Both the position numbers and the translations under genes were made by a program. DNA of 64,000 bases from assembly GCF_009905375.1 (NCBI RefSeq), contig NC_133650.1, forward strand, positions 144,840,476 to 144,904,475, in the 5' to 3' direction. Origin of the DNA: Apium graveolens. Its lineage: Eukaryota; Streptophyta; Magnoliopsida; Apiales; Apiaceae. Below, in pieces: positions 1 through 9,890 of this stretch. Positions within the stretch are counted from its first letter, which is position 1. Each line of letters begins with the position of its first letter. The notes below the pieces were generated by a model that was not told where the DNA came from, ran no database searches, and saw only the letters and a program-made list of their open reading frames with translations.

Positions 1-1423
1 TCCAAAATCTCATCTTTAAGTTCTTGAACATTCGGAACCCAAATTCGGTAGGAGTACCTCATTATCCCTTTATCATCTTTCTCAGTATGGATCTCCTCTC
101 CAGTCATTGACTTTCTGTCTTCATTCATTATTTTCTCTTGGCACAATCTGATCTTTTCCAATAATTCTGGCTGCATTGAGATCTCAAAAAGCTTTTCAGT
201 TCCGGTTCCGGTTACCTTTACCTCTATTTCCATTTTCTCAAAATCCCTTATCAACTCTTCCGAAGTCGTTATCATTCTGAGTCTTTCCTTTCTACTAAGG
301 GCATCAGCCACCACATTGGCTTTCCCTGGATGATAGAGAATCTCACAATCGTAGTCCTTGATTAGTTCTAACCATCTCCTCTGGCGCATGTTGAGCTCTT
401 TCTGCGTAAATATGTACTTGAGGCTCTTATGGTCTGTGAAAATCTCGCACTTCTCTCCATATAAGTAGTGCCTCCAAATTTTTAAAGCAAATACTATTGC
501 TGCAAGCTCAAGGTCATGAGTAGGATATCTAACCTCGTATTCCTTCAATTGTCTCGACGCATACGCAATAACTTTACCGTGCTACATAAGCACACATCCT
601 AATCCTTTGTGCGACGCGTCACTATATATCACAAAATCTCCTTTTCCATCCGGCAATGCCAATACCGGAGCCGTTATCAACCTTTTCTTTATTCCTAAAA
701 ACTGTTCTCGCATTTCTCCGTCCATTCAAACTTCTCTGTCTTACGAGTAAGTCGTGTCAAAGGGGCTGCGATCTTCGCAAAGTCCTGTACAAATCTACGA
801 TAGTAGCCGGCCAATCCTATGAAACTCCTCACCTCTGTGGGTGTGGTTGGCCTTTCCCAATTTGAGACCGCCTCTATCTTGGAGGGGTCGACCAATACTC
901 CTTCTTTATTGATCACATGTCCTAAAAACTGTACTTCATTCCGCCAGAATTCACACTTCGAGAATTTGGCATATAACTGCTCCTCTCTGAGTATCCCTAG
1001 AGCTATCCTCAAATGCTCTGCATGTTCTGCCTCAGTCCTTGAGTAGATCAAAATATCATCGATAAAAACTATCACACACTTGTCCAAGTACTTCTTAAAT
1101 ACTCTATTCATTAAATCCATGAAAGCCGCTGGGGCATTGGTTAGTCCAAAGGACATTACCAAGAACTCATAATGCCCATACCTGGTACGGAACGCTGTCT
1201 TGGAAATATCTTCAGGTTTAATCTTTAGTTGGTGATATCCAGTTCTCAGGTCGATCTTGGAAAAATAAACAACATCCTTTAGCTGGTCGAACAGATCGTC
1301 TATTCTAGGTAATGGGTACCTGTTCTTTATGGTTAGCTTGTTCAACTCTCGATAGTCTATGCACAACCTCATGCTCCCATCTTTCTTTTTAACAAAAAAC
1401 TGGTGCTCCCCACGGAGACACAC
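1..1423 (-). pseudogene. pol: Element 1 pol: reverse transcriptase, RNase H, start of integrase
   Basis: The minus strand encodes the Gypsy RT core: [12 protein letters not shown] near the start, [27 protein letters not shown], and the catalytic FIDDILIYS motif. RT connection and RNase H follow, with [24 protein letters not shown] and [16 protein letters not shown]. The frame is damaged: gag-RT is frameshifted near 1389-1423, a TAG stop plus a one-base deletion lie at about 685-697, and another TAG (582-584) replaces a Gln codon in RNase H. From 582 to 1 the frame is open and reaches the integrase N-terminal region. The protein would copy element RNA to cDNA in cytoplasmic particles; this copy cannot make it. 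Confidence 0.92.
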
Positions 1424-3448
1424 TGGGTCTTATCATACCCTTATCCAAGAGTTCCTGCAATTGGATAGCTAATTCCTTCATTTCTAACGGGGCTAACCGG
1501 TAAGGTGCTTTTGAAACTGGCGCCGTCCCTGGGGCCAACTCAATAGCAAATTCAATCACTCTATCGGGTGGTAATCCCGGAAGGTCTTGGGGGAATACAT
1601 CTTCAAATTCGTTGACTACTGGAATATCTTGTAAGTTGGGCACCTCCTTCTGTGTGTCCACCACATAGGCTAGGTAGGCCTCACTTCCTTTTCGTAGCAT
1701 CCTTTTGGCCTGAGCCATGGTCAAAAATTTCTGCGTCTGCCTCTTTCCTCTAAATATAACCTCTTTCTTCCCGGGGATATTTAACTTAACTTTCTTCCCT
1801 TTACAGTCTATCTGAGCATCGTTGCTAGATAGCCAGTCCATTCCCAAAATTACATCAAACTCCCCTAATTTAAAAGGAATCAGATCAACACTGAAAGATT
1901 GCTCCCCTATGCCTATCTCACAGGCGGGGTGAATCTGGTTAACAGGAATAATTTCATGATTGGCTATTTCTACTTGTAAGGGTTCTATCAAGGGTTTAGC
2001 CTTAAGTCTTAACTTACGCGCAAAGTCCTTTGATATAAAAGATTTAGTTGCTCCCGAATCAAATAAAACATTTGTACTGACTGAATTTAGAGAAAGGGTA
2101 CCTGCTATCACATCTGAATCTTTCATAGCATCCTGGACTGTCATGTTGAAAGTCCTCGCAGTAGGTGGCTTATTAGAAGCAGCCCTGCTTGCTCCCGAAG
2201 CTGCTGGTTTGTTCATTGGGCATTCCTTCTTCCAATGACCCGAGCGTCCACACTGATGACAATTGGTGGTTGGAACGACGGCAAGGGTTAATGATGGGCA
2301 CTTATTTGAATAGTGGCCCTCCCGACCGCACTTGAAACAGGTTACTGGCCTTCCTTTACACTCCCCAATGTGATTCCTTCCACATATGTTACAGGCTGGC
2401 AATGGGGGTCGAGATTGGTTGGGATAGGACATTCTTGACTTCTGGCCGCCCTGGCTCACACTCACACTCATTGGCCGCTTAAACCCAGTGTTCCTTCCTG
2501 GTAGGGACACTGCTCCTCGATTAAATCTAGTTGGGAAGCTCCTTCCTGCGAAACCTCTACCCATGCTCATACTTTTCCTCTTTATTCCTTTCTCCTCTCT
2601 TTCCTTCTGCATCTGTTCACTTCCAACTTCTACAATCGTTGCCTTTTGCACCAGAGTGGCATAGTCCGTAAGCTCAAGGATTGCCACCCTATTCTGAATC
2701 CATGGTTTCAGTCCCTGCTGAAACCTCCTAGCTTTCTTTTCCTCAGTGCTTACAAACTCCGGCACAAACCTTGATAACTCAGTAAATTTCGCTTCGTACT
2801 CTGCTACAGACAAGTTATTCTGCTTTAGCTCCAAGAACTTGAGCTCCATCTGGTTTTCCATAAACCTCGGGAAATACTTTCCCAGAAACAACTGACTAAA
2901 TCTCTCCCAGGTTATTATAGCATCTGTCTCCATGTTTTTCTTGGCCTCCCACCAGTAGTTAGCTTCTCCTTTCAGAAGGTAGGTAGCAAATACAGTTTTC
3001 TGTGCCTCATCGATACTCAAAATCTCAAAAGATTTCTCCATTTCCTTTAACCATGCCCTTGCCTCAACTGGGTCGGCTGATCCGTGGAACTCAGGGGGCT
3101 TAAGGGACTTAAAAGCCCTGAAAGAGTTTGCCACTGCATTGTTACTTCCTTGGGGGGTGGGTTGGGTTGACGTTCTAAATTCTACCTTAGGAGTTGCATA
3201 AACTGACCCATGGGATCCATGCCTGGGTTTGGTACTGGTTGCTCAACCTCGGGTTCTCCTTCTTCAGCCTCTATCTCAAATCCCTCAACATCATATGTTT
3301 CCTCTTCTTCTTCATACAGGGAGTCATCCTGTTCCACATAATCCTCATCTTCCTCTTCACTGTGTTCTTGGTTTCTATTGTCCTGATTATGGCTTCCCTG
3401 GTCCTCAGACCCAGGGTTCGCCCTAGTTCCAATCTTTCTTGGCGGCAT
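1389..3448 (-). pseudogene. gag: Element 1 gag and protease
   Basis: The likely start is the ATG at 3446-3448, giving a very acidic N-terminal segment (runs of E and D), then a frame break near 3182. From about 3160 the capsid-type domain (Retrotransposon_gag family) follows: FATYLLKGEANYWWEAK, SQLFLGKYFPRF and ELKQNNLSVAEYEAKF. A basic Arg/Gly-rich stretch then leads to three zinc knuckles, CNICGRNHIGEC, CFKCGREGHYSNKC and CHQCGRSGHWKKEC. The aspartic protease active site reads LFDSGATKSFIS, followed by ILGMDWLSSNDAQIDC. The ORF ends just inside RT at SPWGAPV. In the family gag packages RNA and the protease matures the polyprotein. Between this gene and ORF0, 3449-3859 holds only an AT-rich untranslated spacer. 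Confidence 0.9.
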
Positions 3449-3859
3449 GATTCTGATAATAATAAAAACAATTATTGGGAAAATTCAACGTTAGGTCACA
3501 ATCATATACAACATTGTGCCTTGCACAGCTCTTATAATGGGGAGAACGTATAACGCAGTTCTATTATTTTAAGAAAGTTCTAATACGAAGTGCAGTAATA
3601 ATAATAATAAAACAGTGATCCCGTCACTATGGAACTGAACTGAAAGGAAACAAATATATACATAATGCGAGAATACATAGTTTGATCTGGTCAAAAGTAT
3701 AACAGTGCTACAGTCATCTGTCCCAAAAGTGATACACAAGAGTCTATCTGTCTAGTCAGAAAAAGGGATGCTATATACAAGTCAACTATCCCGGAAAATT
3801 GGCTCTTACTAAGGCCTCGGCTAACTAGACAACTAGACTATTCCATCATCAATCCTGAA

Positions 3860-4536
3860 TCACACACCGGAACGGGTCAGCTCCCAAACCCTTTCCATCG
3901 CACGACGGAAGATATAGTCGGCCTGCCGCCTGGAGATCCTACCATGCCTGTCCCCCTGGAGAGATCTGAGTCTCGCTCGGGACGTGAGCTCTATCCCCGT
4001 AAGCTCCCTCCTCAAGGATCGGGGTATAGAAGCCCTGGTCTCATAAGCTCGGGTACGCCTACCCGCCCTCTCTGCATCCAACTCCCTCCTGGCCTCATCC
4101 AGTCGGGCCTCGGCAAAGCCACTCGGGTCCTCAAAACATCCTGAACATATCCATGAGCTAACGAAGACTGCCTCTGGGCAGGGTCAAGAGGTGGTGAATC
4201 CGGAGCCACTGAGGGTGCCTCCTCGGTCTGCCTAGGCTCGGAAGTATGGGTCTCTGAGCTGTCATCATCGGGAATCCAAGATAGTGGTGGAGGGGTAGGG
4301 GCTCTGACCACCGGAAGTGTGGGTAAAGGGATACCAGCATACACTACCATAGGTCCAACACGCTCCTCAGCTACTGGGACCTCATCCGGGTCCTCCTCAT
4401 CTGAAATAGCAATGACCTCCGTCTCTGACTCCTCTGAGGGGTCCTCCTCATCCTCCTCCATCTCAGGCTCCTCCTGATCCTCAACATTTAGCAGTGCCTC
4501 ATCATGCTCACGCTCGAACATCTCAGGGTCCTCCAT
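3860..4536 (-). pseudogene. Element 1 ORF0: extra ORF between primer site and gag
   Basis: The ATG at 4534-4536 opens a frame whose first ~130 codons are acidic and Pro/Ser-rich (PEMEEDEEDPSEESETEV, VRAPTPPPLSWIPDDD), which looks disordered. A second frame overlaps from about 4140 to 3860 and encodes a highly basic, helical-looking tail (MDAERAGRRTRAYETRAS ... GRISRRQADYIFRRAMERVW). The tail reads naturally as a continuation after a one-base frameshift around 4060-4140, giving an ancestral protein of about 225 residues. It is not gag, pol or any domain I recognise. The same slot in elements 2 and E5 holds another small ORF, so an ORF upstream of gag seems to be a shared layout, though I see no clear sequence homology between the two. 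Function unknown. Confidence 0.55.
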
Positions 4537-4717
4537 CTCAGGCGCCTACACATTAAACGAGCTAAGTTACTATCATGATACTTATAAGGGTTCCCGTAAG
4601 GGTTTTAACTGTCAGCACTACTTTAAGTAGTCCGACCATGAACTTGGCAAGAGTTCTTATTATCTTTGTGAGTTTGTTATTATATCGTCGCATCATCTCT
4701 GAGGTTTATAACGCTTA

Positions 4718-4729
4718 GCTCTGATACCA
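4718..4729 (-). other. Primer binding site, element 1
   Basis: The minus strand reads TGGTATCAGAGC, complementary to the 3' end of initiator tRNA-Met, four bases inside the 5' LTR. It sets the orientation (element transcribed right to left) and fixes the LTR inner edge at 4734. Confidence 0.93.
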
Positions 4730-5024
4730 TTTCTGTAACACCCCCAGATCCGGGGTCGGGGATCCGGGTTGTCACGGTCTTTCTTTCCACAATATCACTT
4801 CACTTAATTAATAATAAATAACCTCATGCTGTGACCCCACACTAACACACACCACAACCCGTTATAGTCTCAGAGATGAAATTGAAATAAGTACAAGTCT
4901 TTGAATCCACAATTTAAAATTATTACAACCCAAAATGATTACTTGATAATTTACAGTTAATTGCCATTATCTGCCACAAGTTATAATTATACATAATTTG
5001 ATTCTCAAAAGTAGATGGTCTGAA

Positions 5025-5126
5025 CTACAATGGATCTACCTCTGCAGCTATAGCAGCTACAACATCAGCGGGAAGACGCGGGGCGCTTCCCACGCGCTTG
5101 CGCTGGGTCTGCTGGAGTCTGGCCAT
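5025..5126 (-). CDS. LTR micro-ORF of element 1, 33 codons, unknown function
   Basis: On the minus strand an ATG at 5124-5126 opens 33 codons ending in TAG. The peptide starts MARLQQTQRK, is strongly basic at first, then becomes Ala/Val-rich. It lies about 390 bp from the inner end of the LTR. Immediately upstream is a pyrimidine-rich tract ending in AG (TTCTTCATCACACAACAATAG) and before that a GAGC-N6-GCTC stem. The same arrangement occurs in A2 (42957-43109), where the first 24 codons align without gaps (shared R3, R9, R11, G13, P16, P19, V22, A24), and in elements 2 and E5 (shared M-x-R-[LF]-[QK]-Q-x-x-R-K). It could be a regulatory upstream ORF, a first coding exon, or a peptide product. 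Not recognised from any family. Confidence 0.45.
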   Translation of the reverse strand: MARLQQTQRKRVGSAPRLPADVVAAIAAEVDPL

Positions 5127-6298
5127 CTCTCCTAACTATTGTTGTGTGATGAAGAAATAAAGCAAGAGTGAGCCTTACAGCTCGCAAGATAATATGTATA
5201 GTGATAACAATAATATAAGTATCTAAATGGATACTTAATAGCATCTCTATCATATGCAAGATAATTACTTACTAGATATAAGTAAAAACAAGGAATGAAG
5301 TTACCAATACTTCACCACACTTATATCATATATAAAGCTACTTGAACTGCCACCGTTCGAAGTATTATAGGTTTTAAGAAAAACATCCCATAGATGAGAC
5401 CACAAGTTAAGACTTGAATAGATTCAATCTTTGAAAGATTATTGAATGAAAAAGTTATGAGATACTTTATTTAGTCCCGATATATATATAACCACATATA
5501 TATACCCCTTTCAACATTTCCTGAAACCTCTGTTATGTAAAGTATGAACAGAGTTTGAAACATCCAATGAATTTTGGAAAGGAAAAGAATTTTGGCATAA
5601 ACCCGATATCTTGCTGATCAGGCAAAGATACCAATAAGTAACCTTTTCTACTGTAGATGGATGAATTCCTCACCGGTCATCACCCTGGCCGCATTAGGAC
5701 CTCGCGCTAGACCGTACCCCGGCCCCTCACGCGTTGATGGACTGCCACCCAGCCACTTACACAATAATAGACCGTACCCCGGCCTGTCGCTTATGCCGAC
5801 TCAATTAGATGGGCTTACTTCCCGAACGTTGGGCAAGTAATCAATTCATTTACCAAAACTGCAACTTCGTTGCGAATATAAAATACACCACAGAGCCGGA
5901 TTCCCCAGGTTTTTGAGCGAGTATTTAAATCCCCTTAAAAAGGAAGATCTTAAATATAAAAATGATTTTTGGGATCCGCTCTGACTTTAAAAATCATTTT
6001 GAAGACTCGAAAACACTTTAAAGAGTGTTTGGAGTGAAGCTGATTTAATGAAGTAAATCAGTCCCCAGAATATTAGAAGATATCTGGATATTATTAATTA
6101 AATAATATTCCCATAAAGAATAATCTTTATAAAAATAATTGAAGTAGAAGTATTAAAATTTATACTTGAAACGAGTATTAAATAACCACAGATATACTTA
6201 TATGAAAGTATTATCTTTATTTGAATAATCGAAAATAAGTTTGATTATTTACACCTTATTCTTTAATAAAATAAAGAATATATCTCAGCAAATAATCG

Positions 6299-6568
6299 GA
6301 GTCATAGATCCTCAAATGAATATTCAAATAATATTCAATAAATAAAATAAGCTGAGTCATAATACCTCGAATGAATATTATAAATAATATTCATTAAATA
6401 AAATAAAGGAGTCATACATCCTCAAATGAATATTCAAATAATATTCAATAAATAATATAAAAGAGTCATAAGCCCTCGAATGAATATTCAAATAATATTC
6501 AATAAATAATAAAAGGAGTCATACGCCTTCGAATAATATTCGAAATAATATTTAATAATAAAATAAAG
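6299..6568. repeat. Five-copy ~54 bp tandem repeat in LTR
   Basis: Units begin GAGTCATA at 6299, 6354, 6409, 6463 and 6516 (spacing 53-55 bp) and contain the core AATGAATATTCAAATAATATTC. The corresponding place in the A2 LTR (about 44481-44545) has a single unit, so the array expanded in this copy or contracted there. Confidence 0.88.
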
Positions 6569-8753
6569 TTTCAAGTTATCGAATAAACCTTATTCGATTA
6601 ATAGTTTGGAAAACTATAACCATACATATATATAAATATATATATATATATATAAATATCCATATCCATATATATAAAATCTACTCGGGATCCTCGACTC
6701 CCGGTTTTTGAAAATATTTTCACCTTTGGGTCCCTATACTAAGGGTATATGCAAGATACCGCTATCCTCTAGCATAGGTATTATCCACTGAACCAACAGA
6801 TATATATTTCAAGAATATGAAACAGGCATGCATATATACCATATCACATGCTACAATATATCGCAAGAATTTGCTAAATAACCAACATGCATCTATCGCA
6901 AGATAATGCATATACAAGTGTATACATCACAACAACAGTATAACGGATAGAATACTTGCCTGAGCGACTTGGGGGTGAGAAAGGCTCGGGACGAGTCTGA
7001 TAACCTATAAACAACAAGTAAGTTGGAATTAAACCAAAATCACTTGTAAATCTATACTATAACTAACTTAGACTCTAACGCTTGTTTTGCGCTCACTGAT
7101 TTGCTTAAGTCACTCGGGTACCCTCGGCTCCACCATTTTTAATAATTTAACCTTTACGAGTTTTAAAGCGATTCCTTCGCGAATGACTTACCAACTGCCT
7201 AACACACTTACCATAAATGTTTCATACATTAATTAACCCTTTTTGGTCTTTAACCTACATTCCAAAGTAAGGCGAGGGAAAAAGTTTCGTTCGCGAAACG
7301 CCGTTACTTGAAACGGTCGTTTCTCCTAAACCGTAAATCGGAATCGAACGAACTACATATCAAAACGAAGCTCGTAACATGAGCTATCTAAACATGGCAG
7401 TGGTCACAATCTAGCAGGGGGTCCTCGGGTCCTAATGCTATGCACAAAAACAGTCCAAAGAAAATCGGACGTTACGACGGCTATGTTTACGTGATTTCCA
7501 AATTTTAACCCATTCACAAACAACCCAAATCAACCTCAAATCCAACATACAACCATCCTCCATCCTTATCACATCATAACCACCCCAACCAATTCAATTT
7601 AATCTTTCATACTTATGCTTAAACTTAACTTTAATCATTCTTAAGTTCTTTTAAATCAAAACCACAATAATTACCATTCCATTCACTACCATACCAAATC
7701 TCAAACTCTAAATCATAACAACAAGATACAATATCAACCCACTACTCAAAATCACCTTATAATATATATGAACCTAGGGTTTGGAAATGGTATACCTTCC
7801 TTGAAGTGGTGGGTGGAGCTAGGAAGCCTTAAGAAGCTTTGAGAAGCCTTAGGAAAGCTTGGATCTTCAAGAAAACAAGAAAAAGTTCAAGTTAAAAACT
7901 TGAAAACACTATTCATTGTCTTCTTCTTTGATTAAATGAAGAAGTTAGAGAAAGAATTAATGGCTTAAACTCATGATATAGCCATAACTAAGCATAAAGA
8001 TGATTAGGGAATTTTCTTACCAATTTAGGATGCTTGGATCTTGATTTTTGAAAAATCTAGCCTTTAAAAAAGTAAAAAGCCGAGAGCTAAGATGAAGAAC
8101 AAATGCCTTGGTTGTTTTTGATTTTTGATGAAATGATTTTGCTAGCTTGGTTGGCTTGATTTGTATTTGATTTAGCAAATTACTACCTTGCCCTTGAATT
8201 TGTGTGGTCCTTATTCAACCACACCTCCTTCCTTCCCATGTCATGCTTACCTCATCCTCATGATGTCATCCTTCCTTCCTTGTCTTCTTTCTATTGGTTG
8301 GATGACATCATTCCCATTAATCCCTTTGATTAACTTCCTAATCGTTTGCCTAATGACCGCTGATCTGTTATACGGTTCGCTTAACTTTCGTTCTCGTTTA
8401 TCGTTTGAAGGATCATACCCGGGATCTTATTACTTAGGTTCCCTTAACCTTTCTCAATACATTATATTCCTTTTTATGATCCTCTATCATAATCCTTTAA
8501 TTTAAATCCTTTTTATCCTGTTATCTTATACTCAATTCTCTCCGTATCTTGTGGATTTCCGGGAAAAACCAAAGTGTTCGGAATTGGATTCTGACGATAT
8601 TTACATACACTTATATACTTAATAGAGTACTAATAATATCCCAGAATATCCATAACAGATCCCCTACATAGTGTGGCGTGAAAAGTTTTCTCATTCAGCT
8701 AAAACACTATTCACAAGGGTTACAAAAAGTTGAAAAATTTTGGGGTTATTACA

Positions 8754-9885
8754 TTGACCTTCTTGATTGCTCTTGTCTTTGTCTTCTTTAACTTGTTAAA
8801 GATTGGTAAATTAAGCTCAGGAAGGGGAAAACTATCCCAGTCAATAGGCTCATCCTCGGGAATTATTGGCTCACCATGAAAATTCCTTGTAGGATCCACC
8901 TTAAATTCCTCTTGCACCACTGAGGGCTTGGATGTTTGACTTGTAGACTGGTTGGGAATGTAATCTTCCATCCTATCATCATTGAAGTCCAATCTTCTTT
9001 TGGGAAGGATTTTTTATTTATACTTACTTTTTTGTTGAGGTTCCTTGTGCATTTTCTGATCGTGATCTTCAGCTACCACAATTTGTTTCTCAAAAATCTT
9101 AGTTGCAGTTTTTACAGCTTGAAGCTTGGCTACTATAGCAGCTTGCGTTTTCTTCTGTTTGAGTTTCTTAGCATCTAAATCAGCTTGCTTCTTTTCTTAT
9201 TTAATCCTCTCATTTTCTTCCTTATTAGCTTCTGCAAACTGAGGGTGTCCAGCTACCACACAAATTTCTTTCCCATTCCTGTAGATTTTAGCAATTCTTC
9301 TCTTTAGCACTGAGTCAGTTGGATCTTTGAAGAATGCAATGGACCTTGCCAACAACTTCTTTTCATCTGGCCTTGGAGTCTCAAACATAAGATACAAGGG
9401 ATTTTTGTCAGATGACTTTGGATAATTTCTTTTGGGCTTCAAAACCAAGCTGGCTTTTAAAGACTTTATACATGAAGGTTGACCCTTTTCCAAATTACCC
9501 ATACTCATTTCATTTGCAGAAATTCGTCTCCATTGAGAGAAGTGAAACAAGACCTTGTATTTCTTCTCAATTGGACCAAACTTCTTTACTATCTCTTCAT
9601 CAATTTTCTTCCATTTGTCATCCAGTTCCTTCTCAACTGTTGCAACATCAAGCATCTTGAATTTTTCATTTGATTCCAACTTAGCAGCTGCTATCTGGAT
9701 CAGATCAATGCTGTCCAAGACTGGTGGCTTAGGAAAAGTAATTTCTGGCACAATTACTTGACTGACTTGTATGTTTAGCACATTCTCCCCCTCACTTGTT
9801 GGCTCCTCTTGGCTAATTAGAACAATTGAGTCTTTCTCTCCCTTTTGTTAGCATCAAGTTATGTAGAGGTAGAAGTCTATACAGT
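8754..9885 (-). pseudogene. Copia env-position ORF, C-terminal portion
   Basis: Open minus-strand stretches of 194 codons (9197-9781) and about 80 codons (8754-8992) continue the ORF from 23133-25971 on the far side of element 2. The segment is Lys/Glu-rich, with KELDDKWKKIDEEIVKKFG and LKASLVLKPKRNYPK, and a later acidic, Pro-rich part (EPIIPEDEPIDWDSFPLPEL). A run rich in AAG/CAG codons (9040-9200) suggests a Lys/Gln coiled coil between them. Stops and shifts break it. I recognise no catalytic motif; the position downstream of Copia pol is the only functional clue. The frame is cut at 8753 by the LTR of element 1. Confidence 0.6.
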
Positions 9886-9890
9886 CACTA
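9886..9890. repeat. Target site duplication CACTA of element 2 (left copy)
   Basis: CACTA precedes the LTR start TGTCACACCC here and follows the other LTR end GTTGTAACA at 23128-23132. This proves one insertion event and gives exact element ends. Confidence 0.95.

Larger units (their letters stand above)
1..8753 (-). mobile_element. Element 1: Tekay-like Ty3/Gypsy retrotransposon, 3' end outside window
   Basis: Reading leftwards on the minus strand the order is 5' LTR (4734-8753), iMet-type primer binding site (4718-4729), an extra ORF0 (3860-4536), gag with three zinc knuckles, protease, reverse transcriptase and RNase H running off position 1. Integrase core, polypurine tract and 3' LTR must lie left of the window. 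Long LTRs, gag-pol order and RT sequence close to elements 2 and E5 (which carry the chromodomain-like integrase tail) point to the Tekay/Del chromovirus clade; this lineage call is an inference. The element sits in the Copia env-position ORF that resumes at 8754. Several frameshifts and stops make it non-autonomous. Target duplication cannot be checked because the left end is missing; the right candidate is TTGAC at 8754-8758. Confidence 0.9.
4734..8753 (-). repeat. Element 1 5' LTR (4020 bp)
   Basis: The plus strand starts TGTAACACCCCCAGATCCGG and ends GGGGTTATTACA, forming imperfect terminal inverted repeats TGTAAyAmCCCC. The inner edge abuts the primer binding site; the outer edge abuts the interrupted Copia ORF. 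A related LTR starts at 42713. Inside are a micro-ORF (5025-5126), two copies of AGACCGTACCCCGGCC around 5710-5785, a five-copy ~54 bp tandem array (6299-6568) and long AT-rich stretches. No host gene is visible anywhere in it; ORFs such as the one near 8188-8505 lack family resemblance and look like chance. Confidence 0.9.

Noticed and set aside
4718..4729. tRNA-Met gene fragments at primer sites
   Set aside because: Only 12 bases complementary to the tRNA 3' end; these are primer binding sites and not tRNA genes.
6590..6660. TA microsatellite stretches (also 44578-44600, 47120-47145) as origins or regulatory elements
   Set aside because: Simple repeats common in AT-rich plant LTRs; no supporting context.
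8188..8505. 105-codon plus-strand ORF in the element 1 LTR
   Set aside because: Hydrophobic translation of T/C-rich sequence, not conserved in A2 as far as it can be compared, and opposite to the element.
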